A stretch of DNA of 59,039 bases from Lactobacillus sp. HBUAS51381. Its GTDB lineage: Bacteria; Bacillota; Bacilli; Lactobacillales; Lactobacillaceae. The notes beneath the pieces were generated by a model. That model saw nothing but the letters and a program-made list of their open reading frames with translations, was not told where the DNA came from and searched no databases. Positions 8,325-16,731 of the stretch are shown here, piece by piece. Both the position numbers and the translations under genes were made by a program. The stretch spans positions 1-59,039 of the forward strand of contig NZ_JAAVSC010000017.1 in the NCBI RefSeq assembly GCF_012641095.1, written 5' to 3'. Each line of letters starts with the position of its first letter. The first letter of the stretch is position 1.

Positions 8325-9179
8325 ATGAAATTTAAAAAAATGCGTTTGTTCGCGCTGGCTCTACTGGTGGTGGGCTTGACCGTCACCTTGGCCGGGTGTG
8401 GCACGAACGTCACGCAACGCGCTAACACGCAGGATACGTGGTCCACCATTCAACGGAAAAAGAAGGTCGTCATTGGCCTGGATGATAGCTTCGTGCCGAT
8501 GGGGTTCCGCGAAAAGAGTGGTCAGCTGGTTGGCTACGATATCGACTTGGCCCGCGCGGTCTTTAAGCAGTATGGTATCAAGGTGGACTTTCAATCCATC
8601 GACTGGAGTATGAACGTGACGGAACTCCACAACGGGACGATTGACCTCATCTGGAATGGTTTCTCGATCACCCCACAGCGTGCTAAGCAGGTGGCCTTCT
8701 CGGATACCTATTTGAACAACGATCAGGTGCTGGTCACACTGAAGAAGAACCACATCACGTCGTATCGGGACATGACGGGTAAAGTGCTGGGCGCTCAGAC
8801 CGGATCATCCGGTGCCAACGATATCGAGACGTACCCGAAGCTCCTTAAGAACCGAATTAAGAATCACGACGCCGTGACCTACGATTCCTTTACCAATGCC
8901 TTTATTGATTTAAACGTGGGACGCATCAAGGGGTTGTTGATCGACAGCACCTACGCCAATTATTACATTAAACACCAAGCCCACCCCGAGGATTATCGAG
9001 TCACGGTTGGCAGTTTCCCCAAGGAAAAGTTTGCCGTGGGGATGCGCAAGGGTGATGTGACGATGCGCCACAAGATTAACGCCGGATTGAAGAAGTTGGC
9101 CGCCGATGGACAACTACAGAAAATCAATGAAAAGTGGTTCGGTAACAACGTGGATACGCCATTGCTGAAAAATAAATAA
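8325..9179 (+). CDS. Polar amino-acid ABC transporter, substrate-binding lipoprotein
   Basis: 284 aa periplasmic-binding-protein type 3 domain anchored as a lipoprotein. The signal peptide at residues 1-24 ends in lipobox LAGC with Cys25 as the lipid-modified residue. The mature part has the family signature (KVVIGLDDSFVPMGF, GYDIDLARAVFKQYG, WNGFSITPQRAKQVAFSDTY) and the hinge-region motif typical of glutamine/arginine-type receptors. It is third in the T-box-controlled operon and delivers substrate to the permease. Ligand identity is not visible from sequence. A terminator lies 115 bases downstream. Confidence 0.95.
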   Translation: MKFKKMRLFALALLVVGLTVTLAGCGTNVTQRANTQDTWSTIQRKKKVVIGLDDSFVPMGFREKSGQLVGYDIDLARAVFKQYGIKVDFQSIDWSMNVTELHNGTIDLIWNGFSITPQRAKQVAFSDTYLNNDQVLVTLKKNHITSYRDMTGKVLGAQTGSSGANDIETYPKLLKNRIKNHDAVTYDSFTNAFIDLNVGRIKGLLIDSTYANYYIKHQAHPEDYRVTVGSFPKEKFAVGMRKGDVTMRHKINAGLKKLAADGQLQKINEKWFGNNVDTPLLKNK

Positions 9180-9293
9180 ATGACGAGTTAATCTTGGACC
9201 GGTTGTTGGTAAATTGATCTTGTCGAAGAAATGCGAAAATGTTATCGTTAGGGTTATAAGATAGCAATATCTGATTGGACCTCGAGTCCGTAT

Positions 9294-9324
9294 GACGTCA
9301 TCCATCTGGGTGGCGTCTTTTTTT
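9294..9324 (+). terminator. Terminator of the amino-acid transporter operon
   Basis: GACGTCATCC 9294-9303 pairs with GGGTGGCGTC 9308-9317 using two G-U pairs, followed by seven T. The surrounding spacer 9180-9502 otherwise holds no gene I can support. Confidence 0.8.
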
Positions 9325-9449
9325 GGCTAAATTGTCAGCCGAGAAGAAGTCGCATGCAAAAAAGATCACAACTGCTGACTGCCGGCCGTCGAGCAAGGAT
9401 GAGTAGTCGGTCTGATCGTAGAAATGAAGCCGATTATCAGGGGCGTCGC

Positions 9450-9478
9450 TTGTATTTAGTGGCGGGTTCCTTTAGAAT
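9450..9478 (+). promoter_or_regulatory. Promoter upstream of the ymfF-ymfH pair
   Basis: TTGTAT at 9450-9455, 17-base spacer, TAGAAT at 9473-9478. The predicted start is about 30 bases before the coding start. Confidence 0.6.
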
Positions 9479-9518
9479 TAAACATCGATTAGTATTTTGC
9501 TAGAGGAGGCAATTGCGC

Positions 9519-10799
9519 GTGCACTTTCGCATAAAAGACGGGGTAACCTTGGATTTGTTGCCCACAAAACAATTTAAAACCATTGGGATCAAGGTGGATT
9601 TCGTGGCACCACTTCAAGCCACGGCAATCACGGCCCGTGCGCTGTTGGCTCAGGTCTTGGAGACCAGTACGGCGGCCTATCCGACACAGACCGCTTTGGC
9701 CCGCGAACTGTCACGCTTGTACGGTGCCAGCTTTGGTATCAGCGTCCTGAAGTTGGGGACAAAACATGTGATCCGGTTGACCTGTTCCCTCGTGGACGAA
9801 CAGTATCTCGATAATTTTGGCCCGCAACAACCCTTATTCGAACAGGGGATGGCGCTGTTAAAAGAAGTTTTATTTGCCCCATTGTTGCCGCAGGGAAACT
9901 TCGATCCGGCCACGTTTACGCAGCAACGACAAAACTTATTAACGGCCATTAAGTCGTTGGACGATGACAAACAATACCTCGCCAATCGACGGCTACAGGA
10001 GCTCCTCTTCACGGGTCAGCCCACACAGGCCATGAGCGCATTGGGGGATGTCCACGTCTTAAACGACCTGTCAGCGACCGATATCTTAGGGACTTACCAG
10101 GATATGCTGGCCAACGATGCTGTGCATGTTGCGGTGGTTGGCGACGTCAACGCGGAGCGGGCCCAAGCCGCGATTGCCGATTGGCCGCTGGCTGACCGAA
10201 CCATCGCCGACAGCACGCCGTATTACCGCTGGTCTGTTCGTGACCAGGTACAGGTCGGCGACGATGAGGCACCAGTCGTGCAGGCGAAGTTGAACTTGGC
10301 CTACCAGCTGCCAATTTATCGCGATGATGACGACTTTATGGCGGCCGTGGTCTTTAATGCAGCTTTTGGGGGCACGCCCCTGTCACTGCTATTTACCAAC
10401 GTTCGAGAAAAGGCCAGCTTGGCTTATTACGCCAGCAGTGGCTACAATCCCTTCACCGGAACTCTGAGCGTTCAGACGGGGATTCAAGCGGAGAATCAGC
10501 AGCGCGTGACGACCATTATCGCCGCGCAACTAGCGGCGGTTCAACGTGGCGAACTGTCCGAAAAACTCTTGGCGGAGGTCAAGGCCAGCCTTTTAAATGC
10601 GCGGCTGGCGGCACTGGACAGTCCACAACGGCGGTTGACGGGCTTATTAAATACGCAATTAACCCATTTACACGAGCCTTTAGCGGCTTGGCAAGAAAAA
10701 TTAGCAGCAATTACCGTTGACGATGTCACGCGGGTGGCTCAAAAGGTGACGCTGCAAGCAACATATTGTTTACATGGAGGTGTGCAGGGTGCTCAGTAA
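9519..10799 (+). CDS. ymfF: M16-family peptidase-like protein YfmF/YmfF
   Basis: 426 aa insulinase-fold protein. It lacks the HxxEH zinc motif, as expected for the non-catalytic partner of the YmfF/YmfH pair. The open frame begins at TTG 9513, but GTG 9519 is better placed, 9 bases after AGAGGAGG, whereas TTG has only about 3. The family is annotated as associated with EF-P 5-aminopentanol modification in Bacillus, though its exact role is unclear. The 3' end overlaps the ymfH start by 11 bases, so the two are translationally coupled. In Bacillus a reductase gene (ymfI) follows the pair; here it is absent from the locus. Confidence 0.88.
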   Translation: MHFRIKDGVTLDLLPTKQFKTIGIKVDFVAPLQATAITARALLAQVLETSTAAYPTQTALARELSRLYGASFGISVLKLGTKHVIRLTCSLVDEQYLDNFGPQQPLFEQGMALLKEVLFAPLLPQGNFDPATFTQQRQNLLTAIKSLDDDKQYLANRRLQELLFTGQPTQAMSALGDVHVLNDLSATDILGTYQDMLANDAVHVAVVGDVNAERAQAAIADWPLADRTIADSTPYYRWSVRDQVQVGDDEAPVVQAKLNLAYQLPIYRDDDDFMAAVVFNAAFGGTPLSLLFTNVREKASLAYYASSGYNPFTGTLSVQTGIQAENQQRVTTIIAAQLAAVQRGELSEKLLAEVKASLLNARLAALDSPQRRLTGLLNTQLTHLHEPLAAWQEKLAAITVDDVTRVAQKVTLQATYCLHGGVQGAQ

Positions 10800-12078
10800 G
10801 AAAAAATATGACCGGTTAGGCGAAACGGTTTACCAGACGACACTGGCCAACGGGTTGAAGGTGCTCATGGTTCCCAAGGCAGGTTTTCACAAGACCTTTG
10901 CGATCATGACCACAGATTACGGCGCCATGGACAACGAATTTGTTCCCCGTGGTCAGCACCAATCCGTGCGCTTTCCGGACGGCATTGCACATTTCTTGGA
11001 ACACAAGCTGTTTGAGAAGAAAGATCACGATGCCTTTGACCTGTTCGGCAAGTATGGCGCGAGTGCCAACGCCTTTACTGGCTTCACGCAGACCAGTTAT
11101 TTGTTTGCGACGACGAGTCATTTGAAGGAAAACCTGGAGATTCTGCTCGACTTCGTGCAGGACCCTTACTTTACGGCGGAAACGGTGAATAAGGAAAAGG
11201 GAATCATTGGCCAGGAGATTCAAATGTACGATGATGACCCGGGCTGGCAAAGCTATTTTGGGATGATTGGTCAGCTGTATCCTAAGGAACCGTTGCACAT
11301 TGATATTGCCGGGACGATTGATTCCATTGATCGGATTACGGCGGATGACCTGTACGCCGCCTACAACACTTTCTATCATCCTAGCAATATGAACTTAATC
11401 GTGGTGGGCCAGTTGGACCCAGAGGAGACCCTGGATTGGATTACGGCAAATCAAGCGGGTAAAACGTTTGCGCCGAACGAACCGATCACGCGGGTACCCT
11501 CACCCCAAGCCCAGCCAAATGAGATTGTTGCGGCGACGACGCGCCAACTCACCGTTTCTCGGCCCAAGGTTAGTCTGGGGTTACGGGGCTTTGATCAGGT
11601 TCCGACTGGCCGTGCCGGACTACGCTATAGTGTGGCCGTCTCGTTGATGTTTGACCTGTTGTTTAACGACACCAGCGATAATTACCTACGACTATACGAT
11701 GCCAACGTTATTGACGACAGTTTCGGCTATGACTTTCAGGTTCAGCGGGGGGCCCACTTTGCCCAATTGGCCGGGGATACCGATCAGCCCGAGGCGTTTG
11801 CCCGCGAGATCACCGCGATCTTAGCGGACGCTGCGACCCAATTAGCCGCGGCCAAACCACAATTTGAGCTCGTAAAACGCGAGGCGGTTGGACGAATCGT
11901 CGGCGCCATTAACTCGGTTGAGGGGATTGCCAACCAGTATGATGGTCCACTATTTGATGATGCGACTATTTTCGATGAACTAACTATTTTGGAGCAATTA
12001 AGTTTTGAGGACTTATTAGCTGCTGCACGGGACTTTTTGGCCCAGTGTCGGCAAACGGTCTATACGATTTTTCCCTAA
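10789..12078 (+). CDS. ymfH: M16-family zinc peptidase YmfH (YlmH-like insulinase fold)
   Basis: 429 aa. It carries the inverted zinc motif HFLEH at about residues 68-72, with a distal glutamate in IGQEIQMYDD as likely third ligand, so unlike its partner it should be catalytically competent. Two homologous insulinase halves are visible, the second ending near QTVYTIFP. GTG 10789 is preferred over the ATG at 10774, because GGAGGT overlaps that ATG and sits 7-8 bases before the GTG. It overlaps ymfF by 11 bases. Substrate is unknown. A 112-base gap with an extended -10 separates it from rodZ. Confidence 0.9.
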   Translation: MLSKKKYDRLGETVYQTTLANGLKVLMVPKAGFHKTFAIMTTDYGAMDNEFVPRGQHQSVRFPDGIAHFLEHKLFEKKDHDAFDLFGKYGASANAFTGFTQTSYLFATTSHLKENLEILLDFVQDPYFTAETVNKEKGIIGQEIQMYDDDPGWQSYFGMIGQLYPKEPLHIDIAGTIDSIDRITADDLYAAYNTFYHPSNMNLIVVGQLDPEETLDWITANQAGKTFAPNEPITRVPSPQAQPNEIVAATTRQLTVSRPKVSLGLRGFDQVPTGRAGLRYSVAVSLMFDLLFNDTSDNYLRLYDANVIDDSFGYDFQVQRGAHFAQLAGDTDQPEAFAREITAILADAATQLAAAKPQFELVKREAVGRIVGAINSVEGIANQYDGPLFDDATIFDELTILEQLSFEDLLAAARDFLAQCRQTVYTIFP

Positions 12079-12144
12079 GTGGAGATTAAGAAACCGTTAA
12101 ATCATGAATTCTGGAGCCTGTCGCTGAAAATGACGGGGCGCCTA

Positions 12145-12153
12145 TGCTATACT
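12145..12153 (+). promoter_or_regulatory. Extended -10 promoter before rodZ
   Basis: TGCTATACT (TG, one base, TATACT at 12148-12153) lies 38 bases before the rodZ start. The -35 region is weak. Confidence 0.5.
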
Positions 12154-12190
12154 GCTAGTAGAGAAATTTTGAACAGGTGGAGAATTAAAA

Positions 12191-13117
12191 ATGAGTGAAA
12201 ACAAAATAACATTGGGGAAAACACTGCGGGATGCCCGGATTGCGAAGGGCTTCACGTTGGACGATCTGCAACAGACAACCAAGATTCAGAAGCGTTACCT
12301 CATTGCGATTGAGGATCAAAACTTCGACGAACTGCCGGGAGACTTTTATGTCCGGGCCTTTATTAAGCAGTATGCTGACATGGTTGACTTGGATGGGGCC
12401 GAACTGTTAAAGCAATTCGACAGTGCCCTGCCAAGTACCCAGACGCAGGAATATGTGGACAAGGTCAACGAAAATAATCCGGAGACCCGTTCCCAGCAAC
12501 GAAAGGTCGATGACCGGTACGTCAAGTTGCGGCGCACCATTCCGGTGATTGGTATTGTTATCGTGGTACTAGTCGTCCTGGTGGGAATCTGGGTCGCGGC
12601 TTCGCGTAATGGTAGCAGTAGCAAACAAGATAATGTCGATAGTAGTTCGGTGAGCGTTTCCGGGAGTTCGAATAAGTCTTCCAGCAGCTCATCGAAGTCC
12701 AGCAGCACGTCATCAAAGTCGTCATCCAAGAAAAAGACGGCCAGCTTTAAACAACTGAGCACGACGACTTCCGGCTCGACTTGGGAAATGAAGAATGCGG
12801 CTTCTAAACCTAAATTAGCCCTTTCTGCCAGCAGCAGTGCCTGGATGTCCGTGACGGTCAACGGCGCAACGAGTTGGCAAGGAACCTTGTCATCAGCGAC
12901 CTCGCACACGATGACGATCCCAAGTTCCGCAACGAGTGTCACCTTTAAGTTTGGGAATGCACCAGCTACCAAGGTTAAGGTTGACGGCAAGACGTTTGAC
13001 TTCACTTCGGCGACTGCCACGAGTACGGCATCGAGTGCCAGCACCTCTGGGACCACGACGAGTTCAAGTAGCACGACGACCAGTCAGGTACAGACGGTCA
13101 CGTTGGAATTCAAATAA
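12191..13117 (+). CDS. rodZ: RodZ-like helix-turn-helix membrane protein (YmfM)
   Basis: 308 aa. The N-terminal HTH_25-type domain (LGKTLRDARIAKGFTLDDLQQTTKIQ onward, about residues 7-75) in RodZ proteins contacts MreB rather than DNA. One membrane helix lies at about 117-137. An exceptionally serine-rich linker follows at about 145-185. A beta-rich extracellular DUF4115-type domain (WMSVTVNGATSWQGTL, VDGKTFDF) then precedes a Ser/Thr-rich tail. The protein probably links the MreB cytoskeleton encoded earlier in the window to wall synthesis. It precedes pgsA, as in Bacillus. A strong terminator follows, so pgsA needs its own promoter or readthrough. Confidence 0.9.
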   Translation: MSENKITLGKTLRDARIAKGFTLDDLQQTTKIQKRYLIAIEDQNFDELPGDFYVRAFIKQYADMVDLDGAELLKQFDSALPSTQTQEYVDKVNENNPETRSQQRKVDDRYVKLRRTIPVIGIVIVVLVVLVGIWVAASRNGSSSKQDNVDSSSVSVSGSSNKSSSSSSKSSSTSSKSSSKKKTASFKQLSTTTSGSTWEMKNAASKPKLALSASSSAWMSVTVNGATSWQGTLSSATSHTMTIPSSATSVTFKFGNAPATKVKVDGKTFDFTSATATSTASSASTSGTTTSSSSTTTSQVQTVTLEFK

Positions 13118-13122
13118 CGTAG

Positions 13123-13158
13123 AAGCGGGTCGGTCCGTGGCGACCGGCGCGCTTTTTT
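13123..13158 (+). terminator. Terminator after rodZ
   Basis: A 13-position stem with one mismatch (13123-13135 with 13142-13154), GC-rich with an A-T base, ends in six T. It lies only 30 bases before pgsA. Confidence 0.8.
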
Positions 13159-13187
13159 CGTGAGGTATGTTTAAGGAGGAAAAGTTT

Positions 13188-13775
13188 GTGAATGTTCCAA
13201 ATCGCTTAACCATTGTACGTATCATCTTGATTCCGGTTTTCTTATTGTTGCTCGTCGTTCCTTTGAATTGGGGCAACGTCGTGTGGTTGGGAACCACAAT
13301 TCCCGTTACCCAAGTGATTGGTGCAGTCGTCTTCGCGGCGGCGTCAATTACTGATTTTTTGGACGGACAGATTGCTCGGCGACAGCATTTGGTGACAAAT
13401 TTTGGTAAATTTGCCGATCCGTTAGCCGATAAGATGATTGTCATGACGGCCTTCATCTTGTTGGTCGACATGGGGGCCGTTCCCGCTTGGGGAGTCGCCA
13501 TTATCGTCTGCCGTGAACTGGCTGTGACGGGTCTGCGGCTGATCGTCGTTGAGACTGGGGGCCGGGTGCTAGCGGCGGCTTGGCCGGGAAAGATTAAGAC
13601 GACAACGCAAATGGTCGGCATTATTCTGTTGCTCTTAAATAACATTGGGTTTGGGACGATCCACATTCCAATGGCCTTAATCTTCTTCTACATTTGCCTA
13701 TTCTTTACGATCTACTCGGGGATCGACTACTTCGTTCAAAATCGGCAAGTCTTTGCGGATTCTTCCACTGAATAG
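13188..13775 (+). CDS. pgsA: CDP-diacylglycerol-glycerol-3-phosphate 3-phosphatidyltransferase
   Basis: 195 aa integral membrane enzyme that makes phosphatidylglycerol phosphate, the committed step to phosphatidylglycerol and cardiolipin. The CDP-alcohol phosphotransferase signature is clear: DFLDGQIARR, then GKFADPLADK, at about residues 58-85, with all conserved aspartates. Several membrane helices follow. The start is GTG 13188, 8 bases after AAGGAGG. The ATG at 13167 overlaps that ribosome site and is rejected. The position between rodZ and cinA matches Bacillus. Confidence 0.95.
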   Translation: MNVPNRLTIVRIILIPVFLLLLVVPLNWGNVVWLGTTIPVTQVIGAVVFAAASITDFLDGQIARRQHLVTNFGKFADPLADKMIVMTAFILLVDMGAVPAWGVAIIVCRELAVTGLRLIVVETGGRVLAAAWPGKIKTTTQMVGIILLLLNNIGFGTIHIPMALIFFYICLFFTIYSGIDYFVQNRQVFADSSTE

Positions 13776-13783
13776 TGTCTAAT

Positions 13784-13817
13784 GATAGCCTCCGTTGCTT
13801 AGATGACGGGGGTTATC
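13784..13817 (+). terminator. Possible terminator hairpin after pgsA
   Basis: A 12-bp stem (GATAGCCTCCGT with ACGGGGGTTATC, two G-U pairs) encloses a 10-base loop. Only a broken T tract follows, so efficiency is doubtful. Confidence 0.45.
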
Positions 13818-14014
13818 TTGCCCTTTAGCGGGACAATCTGACACCGTAAAATGAAATTCGGTGGTATGCTGGAGATTGGTACGTTCGGTAAATTGGGCAG
13901 ATTGATCAGGATCGGCTAGGACTGTATTGAAAATTAAATTTAAAAATGATGGTTTTCGACAAAAAAATTGTGGCTTTTTGCGGAGTTAGTCAAAGAGCCT
14001 TCAGGAGGGGTAAC

Positions 14015-15265
14015 ATGCAAGCAGAAATTATTGCGGTCGGAACTGAGATTTTGCTAGGGCAGGTGGTCGATACGAACTCGGCCTACATTGCGCAGGGCCT
14101 TGCCGATGCGGGAATTGAAGTCTACTACCATTCGCTAGTGGGTGATAATGCCGATCGTTTAACGGCGGTGGTCAATCAAGCGCGGTCGCGTAGTGATTTA
14201 GTCGTGATTAGTGGTGGGTTGGGACCAACCAAAGATGACCTCACAAAGCAAACGGTCGCGCAACTGTTGGGGGTCAAATTGGTTGAGGATCAACCGGCAA
14301 TGGCCAAGATTCAGCGCCACTTTGCGACGACGGGCCAAAAATTGACGCCTAACAATCGCTTACAGGCGTTGTATCTTGCTGGTAGTGAACGGTTGCAGAA
14401 TACGACTGGTATGGCTGTGGGGTCCTTTTATCGGGATCCTCACGGGGCAGACTTGATGCTACTTCCCGGGCCACCCAGTGAACTGGAGCCGATGTTTGAG
14501 AACGAGGCGTTGCCCCGGCTGAAGGCGGCCTACCAACGACAGGAATTTCTGGTTTCCCGAGTGTTGCGTTTCTTTGGGATTGGCGAGGCCGAGCTGGTCA
14601 CCCAGTTGGCGGACCTAATCGATCATCAGACCAACCCTACCATTGCGCCATATGCGAAGGTCAACGAAGTGACGTTGCGGTTGACGGCCACGGCGCAGTC
14701 AGCGGCAGCCGGTGAGCAGTTGCTCGACAAGATGACCGACACCATTCAGGACCGGGTGGGGGACTACCTCTACGGGTTCGGTGATGACAATAGTCTAGCG
14801 CAGGTGGTCGTCAAGACGTTGATTGCCCGGCACCTGACGATCACGGCGGCTGAGAGTTTAACCGCTGGAAAGTTTCAGAGCACGTTAGGCGATGTGCCGG
14901 GGGTCTCGGCGGTCTTTCCCGGGGGCTTTGTAACCTATGCCAACGCGGCCAAACACGACTTGCTGGGGGTGCCCCAGACGGTCATTGCGACGGCTGGCGT
15001 GGTGAGCGCGGCGACGGCTAAGGAGATGGCGGAGCGGTCCCGTCAGAAGTTGGCAACGGATTTGGCGGTTAGCTTTACGGGAGTCGCCGGACCGGATGCC
15101 TTGGAAGGTCAGCCGGCCGGCACCGTGTGGTTGGGCTTAGCACAGCGCGGTCAGGCCCCACAAGCCAAGCTGCTCCATCTGACCGGTAACCGGGCTAAGG
15201 TTCGGGAACGGGCCGTGATGCAGGCACTAGATTGGCTCCGACGAGTTTTAGCGGCTCAAAAATAA
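14015..15265 (+). CDS. cinA: Competence/damage-inducible protein CinA
   Basis: 416 aa two-domain protein. The N-terminal MoCF-biosynthesis-like domain (MQAEIIAVGTEILLGQVVDTNS, then VISGGLGPTKDDLT and LLPGPPSELEPMF) acts in the family as a pyrophosphatase of ADP-ribose-type compounds. The C-terminal domain (TAAESLTAGKF, FPGGFVTYANAAK, SFTGVAGP) is the nicotinamide-mononucleotide amidohydrolase fold. ATG 14015 follows AGGAGGGG, so the upstream ATGs at 13946-13949 are not needed. It lies directly before recA, the standard pairing. Its terminator hairpin contains a LexA-like half-site pair. Confidence 0.95.
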   Translation: MQAEIIAVGTEILLGQVVDTNSAYIAQGLADAGIEVYYHSLVGDNADRLTAVVNQARSRSDLVVISGGLGPTKDDLTKQTVAQLLGVKLVEDQPAMAKIQRHFATTGQKLTPNNRLQALYLAGSERLQNTTGMAVGSFYRDPHGADLMLLPGPPSELEPMFENEALPRLKAAYQRQEFLVSRVLRFFGIGEAELVTQLADLIDHQTNPTIAPYAKVNEVTLRLTATAQSAAAGEQLLDKMTDTIQDRVGDYLYGFGDDNSLAQVVVKTLIARHLTITAAESLTAGKFQSTLGDVPGVSAVFPGGFVTYANAAKHDLLGVPQTVIATAGVVSAATAKEMAERSRQKLATDLAVSFTGVAGPDALEGQPAGTVWLGLAQRGQAPQAKLLHLTGNRAKVRERAVMQALDWLRRVLAAQK

Positions 15266-15289
15266 AAGGGGAACTTTTGTTCTCTTTTT
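15264..15289 (+). terminator. cinA terminator containing a LexA/DinR-like box
   Basis: AAAGGGGAAC and GTTCTCTTTT pair around a TTTT loop, followed by a T-rich stretch, a plausible terminator. Within it GAACTTTTGTTC (15271-15282) has the GAAC-N4-GTTC core of the Bacillota SOS box, 9 bases upstream of the recA -35. Which role is real cannot be decided from sequence. Confidence 0.6.
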
Positions 15290-15291
15290 GC

Positions 15292-15320
15292 TTGCTTTTT
15301 TAAGAATAAATCGGTATAGT
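15292..15320 (+). promoter_or_regulatory. recA promoter
   Basis: TTGCTT at 15292-15297, 17 bases, TATAGT at 15315-15320. The predicted start is about 30 bases before the recA start codon. Confidence 0.65.
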
Positions 15321-15356
15321 GTTATTTGAAATGTAACGCACCTAAGGAGGATTTGG

Positions 15357-16475
15357 ATGGCTGACGAACGACAAGCGGCGCTGGACAAAGCGCTGAAGAA
15401 AATTGAAAAAGACTTTGGTAAGGGCTCCATCATGCGGTTAGGGGATAACACCAATATGCAGGTGGAGACCGTGCCTTCTGGCTCGTTGGCCCTTGACGTG
15501 GCGTTAGGGGTCGGTGGCTATCCACGTGGACGAATCGTCGAAATTTACGGCCCTGAATCTTCGGGGAAGACCACGGTCGCCCTGCACGCGGTGGCTGAAG
15601 TCCAGAAGCGTGGTGGTACGGCGGCTTACATTGATGCTGAAAATGCCCTGGACCCTGCCTATGCGACAGCATTAGGGGTCGACATCGACAGCCTGTTGCT
15701 GTCCCAACCAGATACTGGTGAACAGGGACTGGAAATCGCTGATGCGTTGATCTCTAGTGGTGCCGTTGATATTGTGGTCGTCGATTCCGTTGCGGCCTTA
15801 GTACCGCGTGCCGAAATCGAAGGCGAAATGGGTGACGCCCACGTGGGGCTGCAAGCACGGATGATGTCTCAAGCCCTGCGGAAGCTTTCCGGGTCAATTA
15901 ACAAGACCAAGACCATTGCCCTGTTTATTAACCAGATTCGGGAAAAGGTTGGGGTGATGTTTGGGAACCCTGAAACCACGCCTGGTGGCCGGGCCCTGAA
16001 GTTCTACGCGACGGTACGTCTCGAAGTACGGCGGGCGGAACAGATTAAGGACGGCACGGATGTCATTGGTAACCGTACCCGGATCAAGGTTGTCAAGAAC
16101 AAGGTGGCTTCGCCATTTAAGCGGGCCGAAGTGGATATCATGTATGGTCAAGGTATTTCTCAGACCGGGGAACTCCTGGACATGGCGGTTGAAAAGGATA
16201 TCGTGGATAAGAGTGGTTCTTGGTACTCCTACGGTGAAGACCGGATTGGCCAAGGACGTGAGAATGCCAAGCAGTACCTGGCCGATCACCCCGACATGAT
16301 GGCTGAGGTGAACACGCGTGTTCGGACGGCCTATGGCGTCAATGTCGATGGCGATGATGCACCAGCTCCTAAGAAGGCTGATACGGCCAAAGACGAAACC
16401 AAGTCCAAAAAAGAGGGTAAAAAGCCCACAACGCAACAAAGTGAATTAATTCCGAACAAGCCGCAAGGTAAGTAG
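15357..16475 (+). CDS. recA: Recombinase RecA
   Basis: 372 aa. It catalyses homologous strand exchange and activates LexA self-cleavage. Walker A is GPESSGKTT at residues 65-73. Walker B ([14 protein letters not shown]), loop L1 ([22 protein letters not shown] region) and loop L2 ([17 protein letters not shown]) are intact. The C-terminal tail is charged and somewhat extended ([18 protein letters not shown]), typical of lactobacilli. AAGGAGG precedes ATG 15357. It has its own promoter downstream of cinA and a strong terminator. Identification is certain. Confidence 0.99.
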   Translation: MADERQAALDKALKKIEKDFGKGSIMRLGDNTNMQVETVPSGSLALDVALGVGGYPRGRIVEIYGPESSGKTTVALHAVAEVQKRGGTAAYIDAENALDPAYATALGVDIDSLLLSQPDTGEQGLEIADALISSGAVDIVVVDSVAALVPRAEIEGEMGDAHVGLQARMMSQALRKLSGSINKTKTIALFINQIREKVGVMFGNPETTPGGRALKFYATVRLEVRRAEQIKDGTDVIGNRTRIKVVKNKVASPFKRAEVDIMYGQGISQTGELLDMAVEKDIVDKSGSWYSYGEDRIGQGRENAKQYLADHPDMMAEVNTRVRTAYGVNVDGDDAPAPKKADTAKDETKSKKEGKKPTTQQSELIPNKPQGK

Positions 16476-16480
16476 GATGA

Positions 16481-16511
16481 AGGCTTGAAGTGCTGACTTC
16501 AAGCCTTTTTC
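16481..16511 (+). terminator. recA terminator
   Basis: GGCTTGAAG 16482-16490 and CTTCAAGCC 16497-16505 form a perfect 9-bp stem with loop TGCTGA and five T. Confidence 0.9.
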
Positions 16512-16620
16512 ATTGCTTGAACGGTGACCTATCGCTTGGGAGATGAGCGGACCTGTGGGGAGATCGCGGCGAACGGGGCGACTGAGCCGTGAATTTGCCG
16601 CCAGTTTCCGTGGAGTTTAG

Positions 16621-16649
16621 TTGACAGCGTTGATGGCAACCATTAAAAT
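16621..16649 (+). promoter_or_regulatory. rny promoter
   Basis: TTGACA at 16621-16626, exactly 17 bases, TAAAAT at 16644-16649. Near-consensus housekeeping promoter giving a leader of about 75 bases before rny. Confidence 0.8.
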
Positions 16650-16731
16650 TGAAGTTGCGTCAGTTATCATATCAACATCTTAAAAAGTCTGATTTTAAAT
16701 TAGTCATTTTTGATGATGCGGAGGTGGAATC

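Noticed and set aside
12346-13074. Long minus-strand frame opposite rodZ
   Set aside because: It mirrors the serine-rich low-complexity part of rodZ and has no start signals, so it is a shadow.
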